Positions 45,877 to 54,889 of a stretch of DNA of 64,000 nucleotides are shown one piece after another. Under the pieces are notes generated by a model, which worked only from the letters and a program-made list of their open reading frames with translations, was not told the origin of the DNA and made no database searches. Position 1 is the first letter of the stretch; every line of letters starts with the position of its first letter. Source of the DNA: Shimia sp. SK013 (GTDB taxonomy: Bacteria > Pseudomonadota > Alphaproteobacteria > Rhodobacterales > Rhodobacteraceae); the NCBI RefSeq assembly GCF_001292625.1, contig NZ_LAJH01000026.1:98356-162355 (forward strand), given 5' to 3'. The position numbers and the translations under genes were made by a program.

Positions 45877-46748
45877 GTCAGTACATTTTCCTCTGAAGTT
45901 AGGCGCCCCGGATGATCAATCCCAAATCCGAGGCGCGCATAAATAAATGCCAGAAGAGCCGTGACCATAAGTCGTTGGCCAACCTTCACCACACCCATTC
46001 CGGGCCTGTTCGGGTTCAGACCGGTCAACATGATGGCGCTGACCTCGTGCTGTCCCAGGGCGCTGAGCCATTGCACCACTGTATCAAGATCGCAGCCACC
46101 TAACCGGGGCCGATCACAAAGCGCGCTGAGCGATGTTTCAAACACGGAAAGATCAAACCGCACAAACAACGGCTTTGATACATCCCGCCATTGGGTAAAC
46201 GCTGCACGCTGCGCGGCAGTATCCAAGGTGCAGGTCGTGCCCCCCCCATTAAGCAAGGGTGCTATCTGAAAATCGCACGCATCGCCTGACGGACCGCCAA
46301 GCTGCGCTGTCTGACACTCAGGGAGCGCGCTCTGCACTGTCTCGGACAGGCGATCCGACCCACCCAATATTACGGCACAGGCACCATTGCGGCTGATCTG
46401 ACTTGTTGCCGCCCTCAATGCCGCGTGGATTTCGTCTTCGGGCCCCGGCGATATATCTCCGAGGTCACATAACCGCTCATGCAGGCCGTCGGTCTGAATG
46501 TCTTGTCGCGCATCAATATCAACCGGGTGGCTGAACTGCGGGTTTGCATGCCAGCCAAAATAGACCGAGGTTTCGCGCAAAGCGCGCGGTGCCAGAGACT
46601 GGCCAGCATGGGGTGCGCTGGTGTCCTCAAACGGGATGCCCAGCACCGCCAGATCGCCAGGCCTGACATCGCAGATTGCTTTGGTTTGCGCGCGCATGAA
46701 CGACAAATGCCCTGCCATGCGCGGCAATGGGGCTGAACGTAAAGGCAT
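45873..46748 (-). CDS. Degenerate ureohydrolase-fold protein 3
   Basis: This is a 291-residue protein with ureohydrolase architecture but no metal site. LAVLGIPFEDTSAPHAGQ and SLAPRALRE match the family N terminus. The GGDH position reads GGSDR (129-133), the D-x-H-x-D strand is replaced by a GGPSGDACD segment, and the D-x-D strand reads VRFDLSVFE. The C-terminal MLTGLNPNRPGM aligns with the VEVSPPLD segment of the intact paralogue, with Gly-Leu in place of Glu-Val. The open frame and one-base overlap with the previous gene (TGATG) argue for selection, not decay. Confidence 0.78.
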   Translation of the reverse strand: MPLRSAPLPRMAGHLSFMRAQTKAICDVRPGDLAVLGIPFEDTSAPHAGQSLAPRALRETSVYFGWHANPQFSHPVDIDARQDIQTDGLHERLCDLGDISPGPEDEIHAALRAATSQISRNGACAVILGGSDRLSETVQSALPECQTAQLGGPSGDACDFQIAPLLNGGGTTCTLDTAAQRAAFTQWRDVSKPLFVRFDLSVFETSLSALCDRPRLGGCDLDTVVQWLSALGQHEVSAIMLTGLNPNRPGMGVVKVGQRLMVTALLAFIYARLGFGIDHPGRLTSEENVLT

Positions 46749-47422
46749 CAGCGCGCTCCTTTCTCAAGACGCTCGGCCACCGCCTGCAAGATAGCCAGCG
46801 CCGCCCGGGTTTCCGTGCTGCCGCGACTGTCTAACGCGGGGGCAAGCCCAAAAACCGCTGCGGCGACAACATTGCCCGAGGTGGTGTCAATTTGCGCGAT
46901 CATCTGTGCGGGCGACAGCCCGGTCAGGCGACGCGGTTGCGATACCCAGTTGGCCGCAAGCTCTTGTAAATCCACAGACAGGATGACCGGTTGGGTTTGG
47001 GACAGATTGCCCGCAATGCCCCCTGTTACCGAAACGACAGGAACATCCGCACCTGTGACCTTCTGTGCAGCGATACCAAGCGCTTTCAGGCCGCTGGAAT
47101 CGCCGCCAACCAGCACCAGTCGCGCGCCGGTTTCTAGAACCGCCGCACATTGCGCGATGACTATGGAAAAATGCTTGTCCCGCTCAAGCGGAAATACGTT
47201 TACATCCCCCAGATCAATTGCATTCGGTGGTACCTTCCCGGGCCGGGAGGCATATCGCAGCTGCCTTGCGAGGTAGCGTTGCCCCGCCGCTGGCCGGTCG
47301 AGATTGTCACAAAAATATCCTGCCATCGCGATCTGGCCAGTCACGAGGTCTTCCAAATCGCCAACAGGTGCGCCCAGAAAACTGGGGATCGTATCAAATT
47401 GTATGTGCGCCGCTTCACCCAT
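46748..47422 (-). CDS. Degenerate ureohydrolase-fold protein 2
   Basis: This is a 224-residue protein, the shortest of the set. It keeps the strand pattern SFLGAPVGDLEDLVTGQ, a GGDS in place of GGDH (106-109) and ILSVDLQELAANWV where the D-x-D strand should be. A C-terminal FGLAPALDSRG matches the equivalent segment in proteins 1 and 3. No metal-ligand set remains. The ATG at 47422 (MGEAAHIQ) overlaps the upstream stop by 8 bases; the frame is open 24 codons earlier inside the neighbouring gene. A non-catalytic, probably structural or regulatory, subunit is likely. Confidence 0.75.
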   Translation of the reverse strand: MGEAAHIQFDTIPSFLGAPVGDLEDLVTGQIAMAGYFCDNLDRPAAGQRYLARQLRYASRPGKVPPNAIDLGDVNVFPLERDKHFSIVIAQCAAVLETGARLVLVGGDSSGLKALGIAAQKVTGADVPVVSVTGGIAGNLSQTQPVILSVDLQELAANWVSQPRRLTGLSPAQMIAQIDTTSGNVVAAAVFGLAPALDSRGSTETRAALAILQAVAERLEKGAR

Positions 47423-48185
47423 TGTGCAATGCCGCGTTGAGGGTTTCAATTGCCGCCAATTCCGACATGCCCCGCGTGTCGCGGGCAGGTGCAAGGCCAG
47501 TGATCACAATCGCCTGCCAGCTACAGGACATAGCCCCGATGACGGAAACCAACGTTTCGGGTTTCATCCCGCCGGGATTAAGGCCGACAGCACCGGCCGC
47601 ATGCCCCAGATCAATGACCGATATGTCGATCCAGAGAACAGCGCGCTCGGGCATGTCAAGAGTGTCGGCGTGCCCTTCATCCAACTGCCGGGCGGTACGC
47701 CAGGCCATCGTGCGCTGACTGATCTGATCCCAGACATCGGCAGGTTGCCCGCCGTTCAAACCCACCCAGATCGTGTTTGCTGGTCGCTCTATGAGATCAC
47801 GCCGGGCCAGTGGCATGGCCGCGACAACCGGCAGATCAGGCAAGGCCCGCAGCACCGCCGAGGCAACATCTGACGCGCCGCCCAGAACAACTGGCACAAT
47901 GTCGTGATCCACCATTTGCGTCACAAGCTGCATCAATACGCCGGACCAATCGCCCGACAGGTCCAGATTTCCCAGATCCCGGCCATTTGCAGGCAGATCG
48001 GTTCCAAGCTGTTGCGTCATCCTGCGTAACGCATCCGGTGCCAAGGAGGCGCCGGAACGCGGTCCGCTATCGACTTCGCTTGGAACACCCAAAACCCCGA
48101 TATTGCCCGCCTCACATTGCGAAAACTCGCCAAATGGCAGACCGGCATATCCGGTTATCATCCATCGTTTCTGTGCATTATTCAT
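47415..48185 (-). CDS. Degenerate ureohydrolase-fold protein 1, first gene of the operon
   Basis: This is a 256-residue protein with IGVLGVPSEVDSGPRSG and SLAPDALRRM, clearly of the ureohydrolase N-terminal type. The metal motifs are lost: GGAS (102-105) replaces GGDH, and WIDISVIDLGHAAG replaces the D-x-D-x-x-D strand. The ending ITGLAPARDTRGMSE matches proteins 2 and 3. I place the start at 48185 (MNNAQKRW), 85 bases from the divergent IclR gene; the frame opens 92 codons earlier, across that gene, which is not credible. It heads the eight-gene leftward operon. Confidence 0.76.
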   Translation of the reverse strand: MNNAQKRWMITGYAGLPFGEFSQCEAGNIGVLGVPSEVDSGPRSGASLAPDALRRMTQQLGTDLPANGRDLGNLDLSGDWSGVLMQLVTQMVDHDIVPVVLGGASDVASAVLRALPDLPVVAAMPLARRDLIERPANTIWVGLNGGQPADVWDQISQRTMAWRTARQLDEGHADTLDMPERAVLWIDISVIDLGHAAGAVGLNPGGMKPETLVSVIGAMSCSWQAIVITGLAPARDTRGMSELAAIETLNAALHNG

Positions 48186-48270
48186 TGCCAGATGCCCCCA
48201 TTGATTGCGATTTCCAATTGCGTCCAAACAAGCTACAAAAAGCCACGGATTTGCGTCGAAAGGTCTGCCT

Positions 48271-48978
48271 ATGCCCAACAAACCCCAAGCCCCGGACACA
48301 ACAGGTGGTGTCGAAGCGGTTGAACGCGCATTGCGTGTGCTGGACTGCTTTATGCCCGGTGATGCGGGTCTGTCTCTGAAAGAGGTTGCGGACCGCAGTG
48401 GTGTCAACAAAGCGACAATCCTGCGTCTGAGCGTCTCGCTTGAAAAGTTTGGCCATATCACGCGAGACGCCGAAGGCTTGTTTCACCTCGGGCCGTCTTT
48501 GTGGCGTCTTGGATCCGTATTTCGCCAGAACCTGCGCATGGGGCCTATAGTGCGCCCGGTGCTGGCGAACTTGGTGAATGCCACGGGGGAAAGCGCGTCC
48601 TTTTACGTGCAGCGCGGCAACTCCGGCGTTTGTCTTTACCGTGTCAATTCGCACAGGCTTGCGCGGGATCATATCGAAGAGGGCGAGATCATTCCGCTGA
48701 GCATGGGCGCGTCGGGCCAGGTGCTGGATGCCTATTCCATCCGACAGGGCAAACAGGCCACCAGCATCCGAAAGGCCGGGTATTATCTTAGTCTCGGCGA
48801 ACGTGATCCAGACGTTGCTGGATTGTCTGTCCCGGTTCTTGGGCTTGAGGGCGAGCTGCTGGGTGCAGTCAGCCTGTCGGGTCTGCGCGTTCGCTTCAGC
48901 GAAACCGCTGTCGAAGGCTATCGCGCTGCGGTGCTTGATGCCGCTCGCCAGATCCGGGCCGAGATTGGTGAGATATAA
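48271..48978 (+). CDS. IclR-family transcriptional regulator
   Basis: This is a 235-residue regulator. The N-terminal winged helix is GGVEAVERALRVLDCF with LKEVADRSGVNKATILRLSVSLEKFGHI (about 30-57). The effector domain includes ESASFYVQRGN and ends with VSLSGLRVRFSE. The start at 48271 has AAGG 8 bases upstream. It is divergent from the ureohydrolase operon, with 85 bases between the start codons, and the ABC importer operon ends just beyond it. It is therefore the likely switch for both. IclR regulators usually bind small aromatic or aliphatic acids. Confidence 0.92.
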   Translation: MPNKPQAPDTTGGVEAVERALRVLDCFMPGDAGLSLKEVADRSGVNKATILRLSVSLEKFGHITRDAEGLFHLGPSLWRLGSVFRQNLRMGPIVRPVLANLVNATGESASFYVQRGNSGVCLYRVNSHRLARDHIEEGEIIPLSMGASGQVLDAYSIRQGKQATSIRKAGYYLSLGERDPDVAGLSVPVLGLEGELLGAVSLSGLRVRFSETAVEGYRAAVLDAARQIRAEIGEI

Positions 48979-48986
48979 AGAGCCCA

Positions 48987-49790
48987 TCAATTGTCAACAT
49001 TCTTGCTGCGGCCAATCAACTGAACGCCGATGAGCGCCGCGATCGACACGACAATCAGGCAGGTAGAGATTGCGGCAATGGTAGGATCAAGCTGATCACG
49101 CAGGGAATTGAACATGCGGCGGGTAATTGTGGCATTCTCCCCGCCCGAGACCAGCATCGAAATCACAACCTCGTCCAGCGATGTGATAAAGGCCAAAAAG
49201 GCCCCTGTTTGGATCGAGAATTTGACTTGCGGTACAGTTATTGTCCACAACGCGTACGCTCGGGACGCACCCAGGCTGCGCGCCGCCAGTTCCTGATCGA
49301 AATCATAGTTCTGCAAGCCCGACATCACGGTCACGATCACAAAGGGCAGCGCCAGCGCGGTATGGGCGATTACAATTCCGGTAAGCGTGTAATTGAGCCC
49401 CAGCTTGGCATAAAGGCTGAACACGCCTACGGCGATCAGGATCACCGGTACGACAATGGGCATGATCACGAGGATCTGCGCAGTGCTCCTGATCCGCGGG
49501 GAGGAACAATGCAGGCCATAGGCACAAAGTGAGCCTAAAGGTGTCGCAATCGCCACGGTCAACACCGCCGCTATCAGGGAGGTCTTCGTGGCGCTCATCC
49601 ATTCTGGGGAGGTGAAATAGGTCTCGTACCAGCGAAACGAAAACGACGTAGGCGGGAACTCCAGAAATGAGGCCCCCGAAAACGACATCGGGATCACGAT
49701 AAGCGTGGGCAGGATCAGAAAGAACAGCACCGCGGTGCCGACGACCGTCAACCAAAGACCGTCAATTTTACGTTGTCCAACTTGTTCCAT
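48987..49790 (-). CDS. ABC importer permease (PotC type)
   Basis: This is a 267-residue inner-membrane protein with six predicted spans. The cytoplasmic EAA loop is ELAARSLGASRAYALWTITVPQ (quoted in part; about 173-192), which docks on the ATPase. Its N terminus LTVVGTAVLFFLILPTLIVIPMSF and FPPTSFSFRWYETYF are typical of the PotC/spermidine-putrescine class. AAGGAT lies 6 bases before the chosen ATG at 49790; the frame is open 15 codons further inside the upstream gene. It is the last gene of the importer operon, and its stop converges with the IclR gene. Confidence 0.9.
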   Translation of the reverse strand: MEQVGQRKIDGLWLTVVGTAVLFFLILPTLIVIPMSFSGASFLEFPPTSFSFRWYETYFTSPEWMSATKTSLIAAVLTVAIATPLGSLCAYGLHCSSPRIRSTAQILVIMPIVVPVILIAVGVFSLYAKLGLNYTLTGIVIAHTALALPFVIVTVMSGLQNYDFDQELAARSLGASRAYALWTITVPQVKFSIQTGAFLAFITSLDEVVISMLVSGGENATITRRMFNSLRDQLDPTIAAISTCLIVVSIAALIGVQLIGRSKNVDN

Positions 49791-49800
49791 TTTCAGATCC

Positions 49801-50703
49801 TTAGCGCATGAAGAGTTTGTCGAGACCGAAGACACGGTTCATCAGCCAGATCATCGCCAGTGCCAGCAGCAGCAGGACAACGCCCAAGGCGGATGCCGCA
49901 CCCCAATTGGAATAGACTGTGATCGTGCTTTCGATCCGCTGTGCAAGCATTTGCACCTTGCCGCCGCCCAACAATGCAGGTGTGACGAAAAACCCAAGTG
50001 ACAGGATGAAGACCAGCACGATGCCGGCAAAAAGGCCCGGTAGGGACATCGGGAAAAACACCCGCCAGAATGCCCCGCGCGGGCTGGAGCCAAGCCCCAC
50101 AGCGGCCCGGACCAAGTCGGTGTCAACGCTACGCATGGTGGCATAAAGCGGCAAGACCAGAAACGGCAGCATGATATGTACCATGCCGATGATTGATCCC
50201 GTGAGGTTGTGCGCCAGCTGCAGCGGTTCCTCAATTATGCCAAGCGACATCAGCGACGAATTGATGATGCCATTACGCTGCAACAGCACCAGCCAGGCGT
50301 ATGTACGCACCAGTACCGACGTCCAGAACGGGACCAGCACGAAAACCATCAGAATGGCAGCTGTTCTGTCCGGCACCTTGGTCAGCCAGTAACACAGCGG
50401 ATATCCGAGAAGGACACAGATCACCGTCACGGCGATGCTGATCTGAAAGGTGACAACAAAGGTCCGTCGATACAAAGCGCTTTCAAAGATACGCGCATAA
50501 TTTTCCATGCTCAACTCGCCCGCGGCATTGTAAAACGAGAGCGAAGACAGCCAGAAAACCGGCAGAAACACGACAACCAAAATTGCAAGCACTGCGGGCA
50601 ACGAAAGCCCGAAAAACGTCATGCTTTCACGGCGTTCTTCGGATTTGAGCGTACTTGCGTTCTGATGCGTCACAGCCCCCTCATAGGTCTCGGCAACGCT
50701 CAT
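49801..50703 (-). CDS. ABC importer permease (PotB type)
   Basis: This is a 300-residue inner-membrane permease with about six spans (first at 31-53, FFGLSLPAVLAILVVVFLPV). The EAA loop lies at about 200-220 (RAAVGLGSSPRGAFWRVFFP). VPFWTSVLVRTYAWLVLL is a PotB hallmark. The start overlaps the ATPase stop by 4 bases, and the PotC gene follows 10 bases after the stop. It works with PotC as a heterodimeric channel for a polyamine-like or guanidino substrate. Confidence 0.9.
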   Translation of the reverse strand: MSVAETYEGAVTHQNASTLKSEERRESMTFFGLSLPAVLAILVVVFLPVFWLSSLSFYNAAGELSMENYARIFESALYRRTFVVTFQISIAVTVICVLLGYPLCYWLTKVPDRTAAILMVFVLVPFWTSVLVRTYAWLVLLQRNGIINSSLMSLGIIEEPLQLAHNLTGSIIGMVHIMLPFLVLPLYATMRSVDTDLVRAAVGLGSSPRGAFWRVFFPMSLPGLFAGIVLVFILSLGFFVTPALLGGGKVQMLAQRIESTITVYSNWGAASALGVVLLLLALAMIWLMNRVFGLDKLFMR

Positions 50704-51788
50704 GACACATGTTCCGGTACGATAATCGTGTCTTCGGGATGCAGGGCAAGGCCAATCTGCTCTCCCTTGGAAGGCAGCCCAGTCTGGCCAGCGCGATTGG
50801 CAGGGACGCGTACATTGATCTGGCCTGCGCTGTCGTGCTGAACCATAACCAGCACGCTGTCGCCTTGATAAATGATGTCATTGACGCGGCCGGATAAATC
50901 ATTGGCAGTTTCAGGCACAGCACCAGAGGTGACCTCCAACAACTCAGGCCGGATCACCAAGCGATGTCCACCGCTACCGTGCGCAATGGGTAAATCAGAT
51001 TTCAACACACGCCCATTGAGTTGCGCCGTATCGTTGGCCACTTTCACCGGCAACGAAATTGATTCACCGATAAAATCCGCCACAAAGAAACTATGAGGCT
51101 GACGATACAGCCGCTCAGGTGTCTCGACCTGTTCGATCCGACCATGATTGACCACTGCAATCCGGTCTGACATGGTCAGGGCTTCGCGCTGGTCATGGGT
51201 CACATATACAACGGTTGCATCCAATTTTTGATGGAGCGCCTTCAATTCAATTTGCATATGTTCGCGCAGTTTTTTGTCGAGCGCGGACAGGGGCTCATCC
51301 ATCAGGATGATCTGCGGCTCGAATACCATGGCGCGGGCAAGAGCCACACGCTGTCTTTGGCCGCCAGACAATTGGTTGATGCGCCGATCCCCATAGCCGC
51401 CAAGCTGTACAGTATCCAGTGCACGCTCGGCGCGTGTCTTTTGATCGCTTTTGGAAACTCCGCGGATTTTCAGTGGATAGGCCACGTTTTCGGCCACCGT
51501 CATGAATGGAAACAACGCATAGCTTTGAAAAACCATGCCAAGGCCGCGTTTGTGCGGCGGTGTCGCAATCATTTCGCGATCGCCAAACCGGATCGATCCG
51601 CCATCAGGACGCATAAAACCAGCGAGTGCCATCAGAAGAGTCGTTTTACCCGAGCCCGACGGCCCAAGCAGAGTCAGGAATTCGCCTGCAGCAATATTCA
51701 GCGACACATCATCGAGCGCTTTGACCGGTCCGTAGGCCTTGCACAGGCTGGATATTTCGATGGGAAGGGATTGGGCAGCAGATGACAT
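50700..51788 (-). CDS. ABC importer ATP-binding protein (PotA type)
   Basis: This is a 362-residue ATPase. Walker A is LLGPSGSGKTTLLMAL (about 39-54), the signature is NQLSGGQRQRVALARA (about 137), Walker B is QIILMDEPLSALD (about 159-171) and the switch His lies in VYVTHDQREAL. The C-terminal ~110 residues form the TOBE regulatory domain of PotA/FbpC-like proteins. It is the second gene of the importer operon and powers the two permeases downstream. Confidence 0.93.
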   Translation of the reverse strand: MSSAAQSLPIEISSLCKAYGPVKALDDVSLNIAAGEFLTLLGPSGSGKTTLLMALAGFMRPDGGSIRFGDREMIATPPHKRGLGMVFQSYALFPFMTVAENVAYPLKIRGVSKSDQKTRAERALDTVQLGGYGDRRINQLSGGQRQRVALARAMVFEPQIILMDEPLSALDKKLREHMQIELKALHQKLDATVVYVTHDQREALTMSDRIAVVNHGRIEQVETPERLYRQPHSFFVADFIGESISLPVKVANDTAQLNGRVLKSDLPIAHGSGGHRLVIRPELLEVTSGAVPETANDLSGRVNDIIYQGDSVLVMVQHDSAGQINVRVPANRAGQTGLPSKGEQIGLALHPEDTIIVPEHVS

Positions 51789-51846
51789 AGGGGCTCCTAA
51801 CCTGACAAAAATGGGCGCAGTGCAAAATGCACTGCGCCAAAATGGA

Positions 51847-52902
51847 TTACTGCTGGATCAGCGTGTCAAACTCTTCAGTCAACTCACCCAACTGGCCGAT
51901 GTAAAAGGTCGGGTCGACCAGAAGCTGCTTGCCGTAATTGTCGGGATAGGTGTTGACCAGCAAAGCCTGCTCCTCCGAGATAATACCGGTGTCAAACGCA
52001 CCTGTATTCACTGGGCCCAGCGGCATCGTGACCGCCAGCCGCGCCTGCGCTTCGGCACTGAGCAATTCATTGATTAGGCGCATAGCATTCTCGACGTTTG
52101 GCGCGCCCTTGGGTACGAGCAGACAGTCAACATCCATCGTGCCACCATCGAATGCATAGGCGACTTCAATGCCGGATGCGATGACACTTTCCACGCGGTT
52201 ATGGCCCATGTGGATCACGTCTACCTCACCATCACGCAGCAATTGTGCGGATTGCGATCCGCCACGATACCAAACGGTGACTTCGGGAGCGATCTCTCCC
52301 AATTTGGACCAGGCGCGCTTCATGCCCTCGTCCGTGGCCAGCGTGTCGTAGACTTCTGCCATGGGCACACCATCGGCCATCAGGGCAGCCTCAAGGTTAT
52401 AATTCACCTTGCCATGCATGCTGCGCTTGCCAGGGAAGTTTTCCAGATCCCAGAACTCTGCCCAATTGGATGGACCATTGTCGCCAAAGGCATCCTTGCG
52501 ATACGCGATCACCTTGGTGAAGTTGATGAAGCCGATGTAGTTTTCATGGATCAGCTCTTCGGGGATACCCGTTGTGTCGACAATCGAATAATCGATCGGC
52601 TCAAGGCTGCCCTCTCGGCTGAGTGTTTCACACGAGGGCAAATCCTGCTCAGTCACATCCCAAGCGACGGCACCCGCTGTGATCTGCGCGCGCACGTCCT
52701 GAATACCGTTTGTCGTATCTTCCTTGACCGTGACATTCAGTGCGCTGGCTGCAGGTTCCAGCATCGCTGAGCGCAAGGCATCCTGAAATGAGCCTCCCCA
52801 GGACGCAAACACCACATCACCTTCGGCGAAGGCAGGCGTGGCAATGGCTAGGATACTGGCTGCGAGACCCGCGGTGATCGTAAATTTTCCATTATTTTTC
52901 AT
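51847..52902 (-). CDS. ABC importer periplasmic substrate-binding protein (PotD type)
   Basis: This is a 351-residue protein with a Sec signal peptide (KNNGKFTITAGLAASILAI, cleavage after AFA, about residue 26). The mature protein starts EGDVVFASWGGSFQDALRSAML, the typical opening of spermidine/putrescine-type binding proteins, and has VDCLLVPKGAPNVENAMRLINELLS near the end. It determines the substrate of the importer. The first gene of the operon, it is separated from the ATPase gene by 58 bases. The substrate probably matches the guanidino compound used by the operon at 40745-48185. Confidence 0.9.
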   Translation of the reverse strand: MKNNGKFTITAGLAASILAIATPAFAEGDVVFASWGGSFQDALRSAMLEPAASALNVTVKEDTTNGIQDVRAQITAGAVAWDVTEQDLPSCETLSREGSLEPIDYSIVDTTGIPEELIHENYIGFINFTKVIAYRKDAFGDNGPSNWAEFWDLENFPGKRSMHGKVNYNLEAALMADGVPMAEVYDTLATDEGMKRAWSKLGEIAPEVTVWYRGGSQSAQLLRDGEVDVIHMGHNRVESVIASGIEVAYAFDGGTMDVDCLLVPKGAPNVENAMRLINELLSAEAQARLAVTMPLGPVNTGAFDTGIISEEQALLVNTYPDNYGKQLLVDPTFYIGQLGELTEEFDTLIQQ

Positions 52903-53182
52903 GATGTTAAACTCCTAATTGTTGGTTGGTTGGCTTGCGGGTTCGCGGCATGAGCGCCCCATCTTTTATTACTCCAACATTTCGCTGAACAAAACGTCAT
53001 TTCATTTTTACTAGTGTTAATGCTAGAACTGGTCAAGGATTCTTTTGAACCCGCAGGATTAACCCTCCCGTTAATGGAGCCACAGAGCCGGGCGAAACGT
53101 CGTATTTCGCCCTTATGCCCTGTGCCCATCTCGCTTCGATCTTGCGCATATGGTATCGAAAGCAGACTTTACCTGTCCCCAA

Positions 53183-54070
53183 GACTTTGTTGCACAAATC
53201 GACTGAGGGGATTCATGTTGTAAATCCAGCGTGATAGTCCGTTTGCATGAGCAAACCGATAGCACCGACCTACAAGCCGAAGAATTGGCCGGATTATAAT
53301 GCTGCGCTGAAGCAGCGTGGATCACTGACAATCTGGTTTGATCCCGCTATGAGTTGGAAGCCAGAACCATCCGGAAAGCGTGGTTGGCAACCGATCTATG
53401 GCGATGCCGCCATCCAAACCTGTCTAACGATGAAGGTGCTGTTTGGTACGGCCCTCCGGCAGACGACAGGCTTTGTGGAAAGTCTCCTGCAACTGATTGG
53501 TTTGGATTGGGCAGTGCCGGATTTCAACATATTGTGCCGCCGCCAAAGAACCCTGCCGGTCAACATTCCCTATCGGGGATCACGGGGTACGCTGCATCTC
53601 TTGATTGATAGCATAGGCATCAAGGCAGAGGGTGATGGCCAATGGAATGCGCGTAGGCATGGCGATCCCAAACGTCGCCTATGGCGCAAGATCCACATTC
53701 CTTGCCCGGCAGGCGAATTGATCATTCGCCGAGAGGGGGATCGGTGAACAAACACTGAAAATTCGGGCTGTGGAGGTCACCACTAACCACATTGGAGACG
53801 CGCCCATGTTGCCGGACCTTCTGCAACAGATCCCAGCCGATCAATAAATCGGATCGGTGAAGGCAGATGGTGCCTACGACACGCGCAAATGCCGTCATCC
53901 CGCCACGCAAGAATGCCTGGCCCTGGAAGCTAAATTCGGCCGGTGCAATTGCCCAGAACGAAGCTGTGCGGGCCAACAAATACCTCGGACGGGCGCAATG
54001 GCGACGATGGAGCGAATATCACCGGAGGAGCTGCGCCGAAACCAAGATACATTTTGTGAAACTGTTGGGG
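53183..54070 (+). mobile_element. IS5-family insertion sequence remnant
   Basis: The left end GACTTTGTTGCACAAATC (53183-53200) matches the end at 63947-63964 in 17 of 18 bases. The transposase frame follows but is broken, and the right end and right inverted repeat are missing. At 54070 the sequence passes without interruption into dihydrolipoamide dehydrogenase code, so a deletion removed both the right end of the IS and the first part of that gene. Confidence 0.8.
53247..54070 (+). pseudogene. IS5-family transposase, frameshifted and truncated
   Basis: The first part (53247-53747) starts MSKPIAPTYKPKNWPDYNAA and contains GLDWAVPDFN and the RGTLHLLIDSIGIKAEG strand with a catalytic Asp of the DDE domain. 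After a frameshift near 53735 the code continues as IRAVEVTTNHIGDAPMLPDLL, is stopped by TAA at 53845-53847, continues with ADGAYDTRKC (second Asp), then shifts again and ends VIPPRKNAWPWK and HRRSCAETKIHFVKLLG. At least two frameshifts, one stop and loss of the last ~35 codons make it inactive. Confidence 0.85.
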
Positions 54071-54889
54071 TATGCGGCGCTGGGGTCCCAAGTCACGGTG
54101 GTTGAACTATTTGACCAAATCGTAGTCGGCGCTGACGTTGAAGCAGTGGGTATTTTGCAAGCGGCCTCGGAGGAACAGGGTGTTCTCATCCACACGGGCA
54201 CCAAAGTAACCCAAATCACAGCCACCAAAGCTGCGCTAACGCTCACCTGTGAAGGCGAGTTTGAAGGCCCTATTAAAGCAGATGCAATCATTCAGGCCGT
54301 TGGGCGCCGTGCGAATGGCGCGCTAGTGGAGGTTGATGCTGCTGGCATATCTGTGGATGGGTCCAGTGTAATCACCGTAGACAAGTCATGCCGCACCGTA
54401 CAGCCGCACATTTTTGCCATTGGTGATGTGACTGGCAATCCTATACTGGCTCACCGCGCGACGCATCAAGGCCATGTTGCAGCCGAAGTCGCATCAGGTC
54501 ACGCGGCCGCTTTGGATACCGATTTGATCCCCTCTGTTGCTTACACCAGCCCTGAATTGGCATGGGTCGGCATGACCGCCGCACAGGCAAAACAGGCCGG
54601 GCGGGCCCATAAAACCACAAGCTTTCCCTGGGCGGCCAGCGGGCGTAACTTGAGCTCAGGTGGTGGCAACGGGTTGACCAAACTGGTTTACGACCCCGAT
54701 ACCCTTCAAATTCTGGGGGTCACATTAGTTGGCACAAATGCAGGTGAATTGCTGGCAGAACTCGTTCTGGCTATGGAGCTGGGAGCCACGATCCAAGATG
54801 TTGCGTTAACGGTTCACGCCCATCCGACCTTATCAGAAACCGTGGCTTTCGCTGCAGAGCGCGCGCTAGGGACACTGACGGATTTGTGA
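54071..54889 (+). pseudogene. Dihydrolipoamide dehydrogenase, N-terminally truncated and fused to transposase
   Basis: The 272 remaining residues start YAALGSQVTVVELFDQIVVGAD, inside the NAD-binding domain, and run to the true C terminus. They include the FAD/NAD segment HIFAIGDVTGNPILAHRA, VAYTSPELAWVGMT and the interface motif HAHPTLSETV with the catalytic His-Glu pair. The first ~190 residues, with the FAD GxGxxG and the redox-active CxxxxC, are missing. The frame is open and joined to the transposase remnant from 53867, giving a 340-codon fusion. It cannot be a working lipoamide dehydrogenase. Confidence 0.85.

Noticed and set aside
48186..48461. 92-codon upstream extension of the first ureohydrolase-like gene
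   Set aside because: It would run antisense through the start of the IclR gene and has no family similarity.
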